Source: Pseudomonas viridiflava
GTDB lineage: Bacteria; Pseudomonadota; Gammaproteobacteria; Pseudomonadales; Pseudomonadaceae
Length of the DNA stretch: 64,000 nucleotides
Assembly: GCF_900582625.1 (NCBI RefSeq)
Contig: NZ_UTIQ01000199.1
Coordinates: forward strand, 531,866-595,865
Direction of reading: 5' to 3'
Shown here: positions 32,182 through 42,117 of the stretch, one piece after another
How positions within the stretch are numbered: position 1 is the stretch's first letter
Layout of the letters: every line of letters starts with the position of its first letter
Notes under the pieces: generated by a model
Told to the model about the DNA's origin: nothing
Databases searched by the model: none
Seen by the model: the letters and a program-made list of their open reading frames with translations, nothing else
Translations under genes and position numbers: made by a program

Positions 32182-34407
32182 TCAGTTCTGCAGAATCTTC
32201 TGGCCTTTGACGACCACGTTTTTGCTGGCTTTGATATTGATCGCGCCCGAGCCGTCGATGGTGATGTTTTTGCCACGAATGACGATGGTGCCGTCTTTTT
32301 TCATGCTGATGCTGGCCGCACCCGTGGTCAGAGTGATGGAGTCGCCGGCCGTCAGCTCGAAGTTCTTGCCCACGCTCAGCGAGTCGTCTTTGCCCACATC
32401 GGTGCTGCGGTTTTTGCCAACGCTGCGGCTTTCATCGCTGCCGATTTTGGTGGTCTGGTTGCTGCCGATGTCGATTTCTTCATTGCTGCCCACGCTCTCA
32501 GTGCGGTTGGCGCCGATGGTGATTTTTTCGTTGCTGCCCACATCTTCGGTGCGGTTGGCGCCGATTTTGATGGTCTCGTTGCTGCCGACTTTTTCACTGC
32601 GGTCAGCACCGATGGTGATGTCTTCGTTGGCGCCTACGCTCTCGGTACGGTTGGCACCAATGGTGATTTTCTCGTTGCTGCCGACATCTTCGGTGCGGTT
32701 GACGCCGATGGAGATGGTTTCGTTGTTGCCGACCTTTTCCTTGCGGTCCACGCCGATGGTGATGGTCTCGTTGTTATCGACGGTCTCGGTGCGGTCGTGT
32801 TTGACGTGCACGGTTTCATCGTGGTCGATGGTTTTCGTGCGGTCGTGGCCGACCCAATGGGTTTCGTCGTTCTCGACCTCGATGTCCTGGTTCTTTTCCG
32901 CGTGAATAAACAGCTGCTCGGAACCCTTTAAGTCTTCCATGCGAATTTCGTTGAAATTGGCCGGCGAGCCGCCCTTACTCGAGCGGCTTTTCACGCCACT
33001 TTGGGTGGCGTTGGCGGGCAAATCGTAGGGCACGGTTTGTTCCGCGTTATAAACGCGGCCGGTGATGATCGGGCGGTCGGGGTCGCCTTCTAGGAAGCTG
33101 ACGATCACTTCCTGGCCGATACGCGGAATCTGAATGGAACCCCAATTCTTGCCGGCCCAGGATTGCGACACGCGCATCCAGCACGAGCTGTTTTCGTTGG
33201 ATTGGTCGTGGCGGTCCCAGTAGAAATGCACCTTTACGCGGCCGTATTGGTCGGTCCAGATTTCCTCGCCTTTGGGGCCGACCACCATGGCCGTTTGCGG
33301 GCCCTGCACGATGGGCCGCACGGTGATCGGTTGCGGGCGAAACGCCTGGCTGGCGTCCATGCAGTCGAGGTGGCTGATGAACTGCTGTTCCACGTCGTCA
33401 AAGCCGGTTTCGTAGTGCTCTTGCACGATTTTGTAACGGGCGCCGACTACCAGGTATTCGCGGTTCTGATCGTCACGCGGGTAACGGGTCATGCTGAACA
33501 GATTGCCCGAGCCAATGCCACGGGCCGTGCCGCGCAACTGCACGCGCTCAAACTGGGTGTGAATCGCTTCAATGCGGGTGCGTGCGTAGTGCTCGCCGTC
33601 GCCACTTTGCACGTATTCGCCGGGGTAGTCGTACAGCGGGTAATCGCTGGCGGTGTGTGGGCGGCTGATTACCGAGCGCACTTCCAGGCGCGCGCTGGGG
33701 CGCTGGAAGTCGTAGTCGTTGAGCGCCAGCGAACCAGGCTGCACCTCATGGCTCAGGTGCCAGTCGTCGATATGGTCCAGCTCGCGCTGTTCGGCGGTCG
33801 GCGGGTAGAACGGCACGCTTGCGTAACCAGCGGCCGTGCTGTGGGCGCCGTAGGCATCGGCCAACACCAATACGTGGCGGCCTTTTTCATGGCGGAAGAA
33901 GTAGTAGATGCCTTCCTGCTCCATCAGCCGGCTGACGAAGTCGAAGCTGGTTTCGCGGTACTGCACGCAGTAGTCCCACTCGCGGTAGGAACGGCTGAGG
34001 CTGTCTTCAAAGTCGGAGAAACCGAGATCGCGGAACACCTGTTTGATGATGTCCGGCACCGTGCGGTTCTGGAAAATCTTGCAGTCGGAGGTGCGCGACA
34101 TCAGCCACAACCACGGCTTGAGCGTGACCCGGTACACGGCGAACTGACCGATGCCGGCGCCCTGGCTGGCGCGGGCGACGATGCCGTGGAAGTAACGCTT
34201 GCTGCCGTCTTGCAACTCCATGGTGATGCTCATGGGTTTGCCGAGCAGGCTGTTGAGCGCCACCGAGGTGTTTTCCGAGACCAGGTTCAGCTCGTAGTCG
34301 AACACCCGCCCCAGCTCTTCCACGCCGTCGAGCTGGCGCAGCACCAGAACATCGGTGCCCAGCGGGCTGTCGACCTGAACCAGGCGCGTGCTTGTGCTTA
34401 ATGCCAT
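32182..34407 (-). CDS. vgrG: VgrG spike protein (VgrG1b-like, TssI)
   Basis: A 741-residue VgrG: gp27-like domain (about 1-370), gp5 OB-fold (WTDQYGRVKVHFYWDRHDQSNE, RIGQEVIVSFLEGDPDRPIITGRVYN, about 384-453), the DUF2345-type junction (RSSKGGSPANFNEIRMEDLKGSEQLFIHAEK) and a long C-terminal beta-helix. Residues about 515-680 are built from a 16-residue repeat of the type NRTEDVGSNEKITIGA, in about ten copies. There is no extra toxic domain, so it should deliver the PAAR-GHH toxin encoded downstream. It follows clpV by 24 bp. Confidence 0.95.
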   Translation of the reverse strand: MALSTSTRLVQVDSPLGTDVLVLRQLDGVEELGRVFDYELNLVSENTSVALNSLLGKPMSITMELQDGSKRYFHGIVARASQGAGIGQFAVYRVTLKPWLWLMSRTSDCKIFQNRTVPDIIKQVFRDLGFSDFEDSLSRSYREWDYCVQYRETSFDFVSRLMEQEGIYYFFRHEKGRHVLVLADAYGAHSTAAGYASVPFYPPTAEQRELDHIDDWHLSHEVQPGSLALNDYDFQRPSARLEVRSVISRPHTASDYPLYDYPGEYVQSGDGEHYARTRIEAIHTQFERVQLRGTARGIGSGNLFSMTRYPRDDQNREYLVVGARYKIVQEHYETGFDDVEQQFISHLDCMDASQAFRPQPITVRPIVQGPQTAMVVGPKGEEIWTDQYGRVKVHFYWDRHDQSNENSSCWMRVSQSWAGKNWGSIQIPRIGQEVIVSFLEGDPDRPIITGRVYNAEQTVPYDLPANATQSGVKSRSSKGGSPANFNEIRMEDLKGSEQLFIHAEKNQDIEVENDETHWVGHDRTKTIDHDETVHVKHDRTETVDNNETITIGVDRKEKVGNNETISIGVNRTEDVGSNEKITIGANRTESVGANEDITIGADRSEKVGSNETIKIGANRTEDVGSNEKITIGANRTESVGSNEEIDIGSNQTTKIGSDESRSVGKNRSTDVGKDDSLSVGKNFELTAGDSITLTTGAASISMKKDGTIVIRGKNITIDGSGAINIKASKNVVVKGQKILQN
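32370..32850 (-). repeat. ~48-bp tandem repeat inside vgrG
   Basis: The beta-helix segment of VgrG is encoded by about ten head-to-tail 48-bp units (16 residues each: NRTEDVGSNEKITIGA, NRTESVGANEDITIGA, DRSEKVGSNETIKIGA and others). Some units are near-identical at the DNA level, so length changes by slippage or recombination are possible while the reading frame is kept. Confidence 0.8.
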
Positions 34408-34431
34408 ATCCGTATCCCGACTGCGACGGCG

Positions 34432-37137
34432 TTAAACCGCAGCGCTGCTGTCTGTTGAAGCGCCAAAGGAGTAGTGGAAATCGCTGCCCTGGCGGCTGAT
34501 GCGCACCGCTTCCAACGGCTTGCCTTCGAGCATGCGCGTGAGGAATTCACGGCTCATATCCGGCAGCAAGGTGTTGGTCAGAATGGTGTCGATCATGCGC
34601 CCGCCGCTCTCGGTTTCGGTGCAGCGTTCGGCGATCAGGGCAATGACGCCGTCGTCGTATTCGAACGGCACTTTGTGGGTGGCTTCCACGCGCTTCTTCA
34701 CCCGCTCCAGTTGCAGACGGGCGATGGACTTGATCATCTCGTCGCTCAGCGGGTAGTAAGGAATGGTCACCAGACGGCCGAGCAACGCCGGCGGGAAAAT
34801 CTTCAGCAGCGGCTCGCGCAGCGCCTTGGCGATGGCGTCCGGCTCGGGCATCAGTTCCGGGTCGTTGCACAGGCTGGAAATCAGCTCGGTGCCGGCGTTG
34901 GTGGTGAGCAGAATCAAGGTGTTCTTGAAGTCGATCACCCGGCCCTCGCCGTCTTCCATCACGCCCTTGTCGAACACCTGGAAGAAAATTTCGTGCACGT
35001 CGGGGTGGGCTTTTTCCACTTCGTCGAGCAGCACCACGCTATACGGTTTGCGCCGCACTGCTTCGGTCAGCACGCCGCCTTCGCCGTAGCCGATGTAGCC
35101 CGGAGGCGCGCCCTTGAGGGTGGACACGGTGTGGGCTTCCTGGAACTCGCTCATGTTGATGGTGATCACGTTCTGCTCACCGCCATACATGGCCTCGGCC
35201 AGTGCCAGCGCGGTTTCGGTTTTGCCCACGCCCGAGGTGCCGGCCAGCATAAACACGCCAATGGGTTTGCTCGGGTTGTCGAGGCCGGCGCGCGAGGTCT
35301 GGATGCGCTTGGCGATCATCTCCAGGGCGTGATCCTGGCCGATGATGCGTTTTTTCAGGTACTGCGCCAGGTTGAGCACGGTTTCCAGCTCGTTGCGCGC
35401 CATGCGCCCGACCGGAATGCCAGTCCAGTCTGCAACCACCGAGGCCACGGCCTGGTAGTCGACAATCGGCAGAATCAGCGGTGACTCACCTTGCAGCGCC
35501 GCCAGGCGGGTTTGCACGTCTTGCAGACGGGTGTGCAGTTCGGCGTTAGGTTCGGCCGGCGCCGGCTCCGTGCCGGTATCGTCCACCGCTTCGGCAGCGG
35601 CGCGCAGTTGGGCGCGGATGTCGAGCAACTCGTCGACCAGGGCTTTTTCGTCGGCCCAGCGGGTTTCAAGCCCTGCCAGACGCGCGCGTTCTTCGCCCAG
35701 CAACGTTTCCGCGCTGCGCAGGCGCTCGCCGATATTGATGCCGATGGCCTGCTCGCGGCCGATGATTGCCAGCTCGGTTTCCAGCGCTTCGATGCGGCGG
35801 CGGCTGTCGTCCACTTCGGCCGGCACCGCGTGCAGGCTGATGGCGGTGCGGGCGCAGGCGGTGTCGAGCAGGCTGACGGATTTGTCGGGCAACTGACGCG
35901 CCGGAATATAGCGATGGGACAGCTTCACTGCCGCTTCCAGGGCTTCGTCGAGAATCTGCACCTGGTGGTGTTTTTCCATGGTCGAGGCCACGCCGCGCAT
36001 CATCAGAATGGCTTTGTGCTCGGACGGTTCTTCCACCTGCACCACCTGGAAACGGCGGGTCAGGGCTGGGTCTTTTTCGATGTGCTTCTTGTATTCCGCC
36101 CAGGTGGTCGCGGCGATGGTGCGCAAGGTGCCGCGCGCCAGGGCCGGCTTCAGCAGGTTGGCCGCATCGCCCGTACCGGCAGCGCCACCGGCGCCGACCA
36201 GGGTGTGGGCTTCGTCGATAAACAAGATGATCGGCTTGGGCGAGCTTTGCACGTCTTCAATCACCGAGCGCAGGCGCTGTTCGAACTCGCCTTTCATGCT
36301 CGCGCCGGCTTGCAGCAGGCCGACGTCGAGGGCGCGCAGTTCCACGTCTTTCAGCGCAGGCGGCACGTCGCCGGCGACGATGCGCAAGGCAAAGCCTTCG
36401 ACCACCGCGGTTTTACCCACGCCCGCCTCGCCGGTGAGAATCGGGTTGTTCTGGCGGCGGCGCATCAGCACGTCGACCAACTGACGGATTTCTTCGTCGC
36501 GGCCCACAATCGGGTCGAGCTTGCCGCTGCGAGCCTGCTCGGTGAGGTCGACGGTGAATTTTTTCAGCGCTTCCTGCTTGCCCAGCGCGCCGGGCGCCAT
36601 GGCACCGCTGGCCTCGCCCGGTGCGGCGCTGCTGAAGCCGTCGCTGGCGGTCAGGGCGTTTTCCGGGGAATTGCCGACGTACTCGTCAAAGCGCTCGGTC
36701 AGCGCTTCAACCTTGACCTTGTCGAACTCCTGAGACAACGCCAGCAAGCCATGGCGCAGGCTCGGGGTTTTCAGAATGCCGACGATCAGGTAGCCGGTGC
36801 GCACCTGGTTTTCGCCAAACATCAAGCTGCCGTACACCCAGGCGCGCTCGACGGCTTCTTCGACATTCGAGGACAAATCGGTAATTGAGGTGGAGCCACG
36901 CGGCAGGCGGTCGAGCGCTTCGGTGAGATCGCGGGCCAGGCGAGCCGGGTCGATGTTGAACTGGCGCACCAGCTGGTGCAGGTCAGAGTCTTGCAGTTGC
37001 AAGATCTGGTGCAGCCAGTGGGCCATTTCCACATACGGGTTGCCGCGCAATTTGCAGAACACGGTGGCCGCTTCAATGGCTTTGTAGGCAAGGCTGTTCA
37101 GCTTGCCGAACAGTGCAACCCGGCTGATCTCACTCAT
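34432..37137 (-). CDS. clpV: T6SS sheath-disassembly ATPase ClpV (TssH)
   Basis: A 901-residue Clp/Hsp100 ATPase with an N-terminal sheath-binding domain (about 1-160), AAA1 with Walker A GEAGVGKT near 233-240, a middle coiled coil (EVDDSRRRIEALETEL...), and AAA2 with Walker A GTSGVGKT near 634-641. It unfolds contracted TssB/TssC sheath for reuse in the cytoplasm. The ATG overlaps the tssG stop. The C-terminal SFGASTDSSAAV tail is not the usual ClpB end. Confidence 0.96.
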   Translation of the reverse strand: MSEISRVALFGKLNSLAYKAIEAATVFCKLRGNPYVEMAHWLHQILQLQDSDLHQLVRQFNIDPARLARDLTEALDRLPRGSTSITDLSSNVEEAVERAWVYGSLMFGENQVRTGYLIVGILKTPSLRHGLLALSQEFDKVKVEALTERFDEYVGNSPENALTASDGFSSAAPGEASGAMAPGALGKQEALKKFTVDLTEQARSGKLDPIVGRDEEIRQLVDVLMRRRQNNPILTGEAGVGKTAVVEGFALRIVAGDVPPALKDVELRALDVGLLQAGASMKGEFEQRLRSVIEDVQSSPKPIILFIDEAHTLVGAGGAAGTGDAANLLKPALARGTLRTIAATTWAEYKKHIEKDPALTRRFQVVQVEEPSEHKAILMMRGVASTMEKHHQVQILDEALEAAVKLSHRYIPARQLPDKSVSLLDTACARTAISLHAVPAEVDDSRRRIEALETELAIIGREQAIGINIGERLRSAETLLGEERARLAGLETRWADEKALVDELLDIRAQLRAAAEAVDDTGTEPAPAEPNAELHTRLQDVQTRLAALQGESPLILPIVDYQAVASVVADWTGIPVGRMARNELETVLNLAQYLKKRIIGQDHALEMIAKRIQTSRAGLDNPSKPIGVFMLAGTSGVGKTETALALAEAMYGGEQNVITINMSEFQEAHTVSTLKGAPPGYIGYGEGGVLTEAVRRKPYSVVLLDEVEKAHPDVHEIFFQVFDKGVMEDGEGRVIDFKNTLILLTTNAGTELISSLCNDPELMPEPDAIAKALREPLLKIFPPALLGRLVTIPYYPLSDEMIKSIARLQLERVKKRVEATHKVPFEYDDGVIALIAERCTETESGGRMIDTILTNTLLPDMSREFLTRMLEGKPLEAVRISRQGSDFHYSFGASTDSSAAV

Positions 37138-38164
37138 GACTCATCTCCTTATTCGGGCGTTGCAGCAGCCGGTCTCCGGCGTACTGGCTGGCCAGCAGTA
37201 AATCCTTGGCATCCTCGCCGGGGTTTCCCAGCCAGGCGTTGAAACCCAGCCGCACACCGCCGGCCAGGTCCAATGGGGGTATTTCTTCCTGGCTCAACAC
37301 CAGGTTCACGTCCCAGTCCAGCTCATGGCCCAGGTACTCGCCGACCCACGCCGCCAACTGGCGAAACAGCTCGCCACCGGGCAACAGGCGCTCGTATTTG
37401 GCCAAGGGCATGGGGCCCAGACGCAGACGAAATTTATGTTGGCGGTCCCACACGTGGGTGCCCAGGCACACGTCCATGCCGAGGGTGCTGGCCCCGGCGC
37501 CAAGGCGACTGCGCTCGGGCAGTTCCAGCCATTGGCCGACGTATTCCTCGATGGCCACCGGCAGCTCGAAGTACTCGGACAGAATCACCTTCAAGCCGTC
37601 CGGGTAGCGACTCGTGGCCGCCAGGTGACCGGTGTAGTAATAGCGCGCCTGATCGGGAATCGGCCCCTGGCCGAGCAGGCTGTCCATGCCGCGACCCGAC
37701 AAGGCGGCCAGGCGTGCCGACCAGTAATCGTCGTCTGGCCGGTCGTGGCTCACCGACGGCCGCGCTTCGGCCCAGGCGCGGTAGAACAGCGTGAGCAGGC
37801 GGTGGTGGAACACGTCCATAAACCGCGTAAAACCGGGGTCGCCTTCGTTGCGCTGGCGCTCGCGGGCGTACTCGGTCAGGTGCAGCGGCAGCGGTCCGTT
37901 CGGGCCGGTAAGGCCGAAAAAGAACTGCTCTACGCGTGGCGGCGCGGTGTCGCTGGCGGGCTGGACCAGCGACAAAGTTGACGGCGCAAAACCGCAGTCC
38001 GGCGTTTGCCCCAGGCGCAGCGGGTCGTCGGCCAGGCGCACGGAATGGCCGAGCCGGGGTTTGTCCTGGGCTTCGCATTCGATACGGCGCAGCGCCTGGA
38101 AGAAGTCATGCTCCCAGGGCGCGGCCGCCATCGCGGCGAGCGAATTCAGAGGTTCGGTCGGCAT
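37130..38164 (-). CDS. tssG: T6SS baseplate protein TssG (ImpH/VasB)
   Basis: A 344-residue TssG with APWEHDFFQALRRIECEAQDKPRLG at the start, FFGLTGPNGPLPLHLTEYARER in the middle and FRLRLGPMPLAKYERLLPGG toward the end, all family landmarks. It forms the baseplate wedge with TssE, TssF and TssK. The start is ATG 38164; tssF ends at 38146, so the genes overlap by 19 nt. TTG 38182 is an unlikely alternative. Confidence 0.93.
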   Translation of the reverse strand: MPTEPLNSLAAMAAAPWEHDFFQALRRIECEAQDKPRLGHSVRLADDPLRLGQTPDCGFAPSTLSLVQPASDTAPPRVEQFFFGLTGPNGPLPLHLTEYARERQRNEGDPGFTRFMDVFHHRLLTLFYRAWAEARPSVSHDRPDDDYWSARLAALSGRGMDSLLGQGPIPDQARYYYTGHLAATSRYPDGLKVILSEYFELPVAIEEYVGQWLELPERSRLGAGASTLGMDVCLGTHVWDRQHKFRLRLGPMPLAKYERLLPGGELFRQLAAWVGEYLGHELDWDVNLVLSQEEIPPLDLAGGVRLGFNAWLGNPGEDAKDLLLASQYAGDRLLQRPNKEMSHE

Positions 38165-40005
38165 CCGGGTTTCGCCTGCCAACGCATGATTTCGCCGCGC
38201 TCAGTGGTGCGCAGCACGGTTTCGGTAAAGCTGTTGACCGACACATAGCGGGTGAGGAAACGCTCGAACACCGCGCCGAGCAGAAACACGCCGGTGCCGC
38301 GAAAGGCGTTTTCATCGAATTCGAGGCTGATCTCCAGGCCACGGCCAAACACGATGGGCCCCGGCATCGGCAAACGCCGGGTGCAGGGTTTGCTGCTGAC
38401 TTCACGCAGGCCTTCGATTTGCAATTGCAGCGCTGAATCGGTGGGGTCGCCATACAAGCGCAACAGCTCGCGCAACGCGGCGGCGCCCTGCCCTTGCTCG
38501 GACAGCGACAAGTAATTCAGCGACAACTGACTGATCAGCCGCCAGGCGCTGGCGTCATGGGCACGGCTGGCGCGCGGACGACTCGGGCCCGCCAGACAAC
38601 GCACGTCCAATACCGGCGCGCTGTCTTCCAGGCTGAAATCGCTTTTGCTGGTGCCCACCGGAATAAACAACGCCAGGTCGCGGTTCGTACACAGCGCGCT
38701 GACGCCCAGCTGACGCAGGTCGTGGCGGTACGGCGCCTGATTGGCGTCTACCAGCGACACAAAGGTTTCGCTGCCCACATAAGTGGAGCGCGGGCCGTTG
38801 CGCCGCTGGTTGCTCGACAACAGGCGCGGCTCGCGGCGCACGATGTAATACGCCTGCTCGCGGCCATAGCGCGACGGGTCGCGCACGGCATAGAACGGCT
38901 GGAACGGCTGCTCCGGCCCGGTGCCGTGGCCGGTCACTTGGGTGAGCGAGTGAATCTCGAAATCCATCGGCCGCGTGCGGTCGGCGATCACTTGGTGCTC
39001 GTTGACCCGCTCGCTCAAATGGATGCGGTCGGCGCGACGCGGAAACAGGTTGATCGCCGGGGTGCAGAACGGCACGAACTGCGCGCCGCTGACGGTGCCT
39101 TCGAGGGTGGCGTCGTGTTTGTTAAACAGAATGATCAGGTCCAGCTCGTTGCCGGCGCAGCGCTGTACCGAGCGACGCAGCTCGGCGAATTCAACAAACA
39201 GAAAACGGTTGGGCAGCGCGAAGTATTCCTGCAACAGGCGGTAGCCCTGGAACGCGCGCGGCACCACTGGCAGCAGCGCATCTTCGTCGTCGAAGCCACG
39301 GGGGCGCAGCGAACCGGGCGGCAGACGCTCGACCCAATCGCTGCCAGGCGCCTGGGCAAACACCGCGCAGGCATTGCCGAGCAATTGTTCGTAGAGGCGG
39401 AATGGCTGCTCATCGGCGCCGTGCAGGTACAGCGGCAGGCTGTCCAGGCTCAGGCTGTTGAGCGGCAAACCGGCGCCGCTGCGCAAGCGAATGCGCAAGC
39501 CGGCCTTGGCCTTTGGCTCGCTGGCGGCCAGGCGCCCAAGCACCGCCGCCGGGTTGCCAAAGTATTCGGCGCTGGCCACTTCCAGCGGCCACAGCGTCAC
39601 CGAATGGGCGGTGCGATATTCGCAGGCGGTTTGTTCTTCGCGGCCCAGCACGCCACGCAGCGGCGCATTGCGCTCGATGGTAAAGCCGCTGCTCAGCGAG
39701 CCTTCGTTGGGGTCGGCGCGCAGCTGCACCACGGTCATCGATGGCGTCGGCGCCAGGTAATGCGGATAGGCGATTTCCAGCAGATTGTGGGTGAACGTCG
39801 GGTACTCGGCGTCCAGCTTCAAATGCACCCGCGCGGTCAGGTAGGCAAAGCCTTCGAGCAGGCGCTCTACGTACGGGTCGGCGCAATCCACACCCGACAA
39901 GGTCAGGCGGCTGGCAATTTTCGGAAACTCGCGGGCGAACTCGGCAGCGCTCTCACGAATGTGCGACAGCTCCTGGTTGTAATACTCCAGCATGCGCGGA
40001 TTCAT
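38146..40005 (-). CDS. tssF: T6SS baseplate protein TssF (ImpG/VasA)
   Basis: A 619-residue TssF of normal length: it begins [20 protein letters not shown], has [30 protein letters not shown] at about 63-92 and FFEFAELRR-type motifs ([15 protein letters not shown]) in the centre. It is the core of the baseplate wedge with TssG. The start at 40005 overlaps the tssE stop (ATGA). The upstream in-frame extension lacks coding character and is rejected. Confidence 0.94.
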   Translation of the reverse strand: MNPRMLEYYNQELSHIRESAAEFAREFPKIASRLTLSGVDCADPYVERLLEGFAYLTARVHLKLDAEYPTFTHNLLEIAYPHYLAPTPSMTVVQLRADPNEGSLSSGFTIERNAPLRGVLGREEQTACEYRTAHSVTLWPLEVASAEYFGNPAAVLGRLAASEPKAKAGLRIRLRSGAGLPLNSLSLDSLPLYLHGADEQPFRLYEQLLGNACAVFAQAPGSDWVERLPPGSLRPRGFDDEDALLPVVPRAFQGYRLLQEYFALPNRFLFVEFAELRRSVQRCAGNELDLIILFNKHDATLEGTVSGAQFVPFCTPAINLFPRRADRIHLSERVNEHQVIADRTRPMDFEIHSLTQVTGHGTGPEQPFQPFYAVRDPSRYGREQAYYIVRREPRLLSSNQRRNGPRSTYVGSETFVSLVDANQAPYRHDLRQLGVSALCTNRDLALFIPVGTSKSDFSLEDSAPVLDVRCLAGPSRPRASRAHDASAWRLISQLSLNYLSLSEQGQGAAALRELLRLYGDPTDSALQLQIEGLREVSSKPCTRRLPMPGPIVFGRGLEISLEFDENAFRGTGVFLLGAVFERFLTRYVSVNSFTETVLRTTERGEIMRWQAKPGCRPNL

Positions 40006-40514
40006 GCGCGCCTCCGCTGCTCGTTGGGCACGATTTTTACGTGGCCGGTTTCCAGGTCCAGATTTGTGGTGAGCATCAACCGCAGCGGCACGGGCAGTGC
40101 CCACAGGTCGCCTTCAATTTCAAACGCCAGGGCGTTGTGGTCCATGCCCTCCTCCAGCAAGCGCGCTTTCACGCGCAAGGTGGAACGCAAAATGCGCGGC
40201 TCGAAGGTGGCGATGGTTTTCGTCAGCAAGGCTTCAATTGCCGGCACGTCGATATTCGACAACGTGCGCCCGGCCAGCGCCGGCAAGCCGTAATTGAGCA
40301 CCGAGGTGCCGGCCGGGGTGGCGGCGGCGGTTTCCACATCGAGCAAGGCGGTAGTGTTGAACAGCCAGGTGAGGTCGCGCAGCACCGAGGCTTTCAGTTG
40401 GCTCATGGACAGCACGCGTTTGTCCGGACTCTCGTTCGGGTTGCTGCGGTCGTTGTCCACCAGGCGGTCGAGCAGCGACGGTTGCAAACGCTCCTGCAAA
40501 GGAATGTTGGCCAT
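40002..40514 (-). CDS. tssE: T6SS baseplate protein TssE (gp25-like)
   Basis: A 170-residue gp25/lysozyme-like baseplate protein. It starts with [18 protein letters not shown] and carries the [16 protein letters not shown] segment and the sheath-initiation handle [13 protein letters not shown]. It links the first sheath ring to the baseplate. Coupled to tagJ by a one-base TGATG overlap and to tssF by ATGA. Confidence 0.94.
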   Translation of the reverse strand: MANIPLQERLQPSLLDRLVDNDRSNPNESPDKRVLSMSQLKASVLRDLTWLFNTTALLDVETAAATPAGTSVLNYGLPALAGRTLSNIDVPAIEALLTKTIATFEPRILRSTLRVKARLLEEGMDHNALAFEIEGDLWALPVPLRLMLTTNLDLETGHVKIVPNEQRRRA

Positions 40515-41299
40515 CAGGCGTCTGCCACAGCGAATTCCACGGTGCGCAAATCGAACAGCGCGGTATCGCCTTCATCGGTGGCGAACAGGCGCTGGCCCAG
40601 CGGCACGCCGTTGTCGAGGAAATCGGTTTTGCGCGACAGGCGCGCGGCGTCGTCGCCCTGGGCCACGGTGTCGGGGTAGCGGCTGGGCAGCAGCGCGACG
40701 GTGGTGCCGCCATTGATCAACGTGAGTTCGGCGGGCAGCCACACCAGGTCGCGAAGATCGGTCGGTGCTTCCACGGTGAGGCTGGCAATGTTGCTCATCG
40801 GCAGCCAGGCATAGCGACCGTTGACGATCACTTCCAGCACCGGCCCCAGGCGCGGATCGGCGTCGGCCAACCAGGCGAACGGCGTGCCATTGACCTGACC
40901 GGGATTGGCCGGCGCGGCTTCAAAGGCTTCAGCGCGCATCTGCTCGGCGGCTTGCGGGTGACCGTCGGCGTCCATCTTCAAGGCTTGAATCAGCGGCGCA
41001 ATCCAGGCGGCGGGTTCGCCAAGAATCACCGGCGTCACGCGCCCGGCAAATACCTCGGCCCGCAGCGCCTCGCACTCCAGCGCGGTGCGATAGGTTTGCA
41101 CCATCGGCAGCGCGGCGGCGTCGAGTTCACCGACCACCTTCAACTGATTTTGCGCACGGCTCCATTGGCCCATAACGGCCAACAGTTGAAAAAGAAAAAT
41201 CCGCAGCGTGGCGTTGGCCGGAGCGCCGCGAACCTGGTCTTGCAGGGCCTTGAGCGCATCATCGAGGCGACCGGCACGCAACAGTTCATCGGCAGTCAT
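40514..41299 (-). CDS. tagJ: TagJ/ImpE-family ClpV accessory protein
   Basis: A 261-residue ImpE-family protein: an N-terminal TPR-like helical part ([42 protein letters not shown]) and a C-terminal beta domain ([38 protein letters not shown]). In P. aeruginosa HSI-I the equivalent protein (PA0086, HsiE1) binds TssB and ClpV. Its presence marks this as an HSI-I-type cluster with the ClpV-TagJ arrangement. Confidence 0.92.
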   Translation of the reverse strand: MTADELLRAGRLDDALKALQDQVRGAPANATLRIFLFQLLAVMGQWSRAQNQLKVVGELDAAALPMVQTYRTALECEALRAEVFAGRVTPVILGEPAAWIAPLIQALKMDADGHPQAAEQMRAEAFEAAPANPGQVNGTPFAWLADADPRLGPVLEVIVNGRYAWLPMSNIASLTVEAPTDLRDLVWLPAELTLINGGTTVALLPSRYPDTVAQGDDAARLSRKTDFLDNGVPLGQRLFATDEGDTALFDLRTVEFAVADA

Positions 41300-41344
41300 A
41301 ACAGCACTTCCCTGGGATTGGATGACAGATAAAAAGGAGCTCCC

Positions 41345-41416
41345 CCTGTAGGAGCGGCTTTAGCCGCGATGCTCTTTATCGCTGAAAAGCATCGCGGCTA
41401 AAGCCGCTCCCACAGG
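41345..41416. repeat. REP inverted pair between hcp and tagJ
   Basis: CCTGTAGGAGCGGCTTTAGC continuing to GATGCT (41345-41373) and its inverse AGCATCGCGGCTAAAGCCGC continuing to CACAGG (41388-41416) face each other across ~14 bp. The transcript would fold into a very stable hairpin directly after hcp. It has no U-run, so it is more likely an RNA-stability or partial-attenuation element than a full terminator. Confidence 0.85.
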
Positions 41417-41437
41417 TTGAGAGCGGGTGCAGCCTTA

Positions 41438-41926
41438 TCAGATCTTGACGTTCTGACGGATGTTCCAGCCGTACTTGATCGGGCCGCCTTCTTTGGAGCC
41501 GTCTTCTTTCTGGGCTTGGTAATCCACTTGCACCTGAGCGAAGTTCAGGCCGATGGTTTCGGTCAGGCGATCTTCGCCGCCGCTGCCGCCGGTGGTCACC
41601 GAGGAGATCAGCACTTCTTTCATGGTGATCACCAGGTATTCAACCTGCGCGCTGCCGCCGGCTTTACGCACGGTCAGCTTGGCTTCGGGGTAATGCTTGC
41701 CCGAGGAGCACGCCATCATCAGGTTCGGTGTGGCCTTGTCGAGGTACTTGGTCAGGGTCAGGTCTTGCACGTTAACCTTGCCAGCGCCGCCGCCAGTGCC
41801 CAGGTGCATGTTGCCGTTTTGCGACATGCCCCAGCTCCACGCCAATACGTCGACTTCATCAGCGTGGGCCTTGTCCTTGGACTCGCCCTTGATGTCACCG
41901 ATCTTGATGAACATATCAACAGCCAT
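41438..41926 (-). CDS. hcp: Hcp tube protein (TssD)
   Basis: A 162-residue Hcp1-type protein (DMFIKIGDIKGESKDKAHADEVDVLAWSWGMSQ; VQDLTLTKYLDKATPNLMMACSSGKHY). It forms hexameric rings that stack into the inner tube and can hold small effectors. The ribosome site is an ideal AGGAGG 5 nt before ATG. It is set apart from tssC by 191 bp and from tagJ by a REP hairpin, which allows expression well above that of its neighbours. Confidence 0.97.
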   Translation of the reverse strand: MAVDMFIKIGDIKGESKDKAHADEVDVLAWSWGMSQNGNMHLGTGGGAGKVNVQDLTLTKYLDKATPNLMMACSSGKHYPEAKLTVRKAGGSAQVEYLVITMKEVLISSVTTGGSGGEDRLTETIGLNFAQVQVDYQAQKEDGSKEGGPIKYGWNIRQNVKI

Positions 41927-42117
41927 GTTTCCTCCTGCGTGGCCGTAGCCACTTCATCTTTGTGAACCCACCACCATGGCAAGTCCGTTTAAATGCACTG
42001 TGCAAAATTTTGGAAAACGTCGAGAGCGACGGCCGGGCAAGGCAAATGCAGGTGGCTGTAGCCAATGAGCATTTTTGAACCTGCTTTTAACGCCGCCCGG
42101 GCTAAGCTCCCGGCGTT
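41927..42117. promoter_or_regulatory. hcp leader region
   Basis: A long gap for this tightly packed arm. Just after tssC is an imperfect hairpin (about 42092-42118, arms AACGCC/GGCGTT on the minus strand), followed by an A/T-rich patch with TTTTGCAC, the perfect 11-bp palindrome TGCACTGTGCA at 41994-42004, and TTTAAA. This may be an additional hcp promoter or a processing site. Exact boxes are uncertain. Confidence 0.35.
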
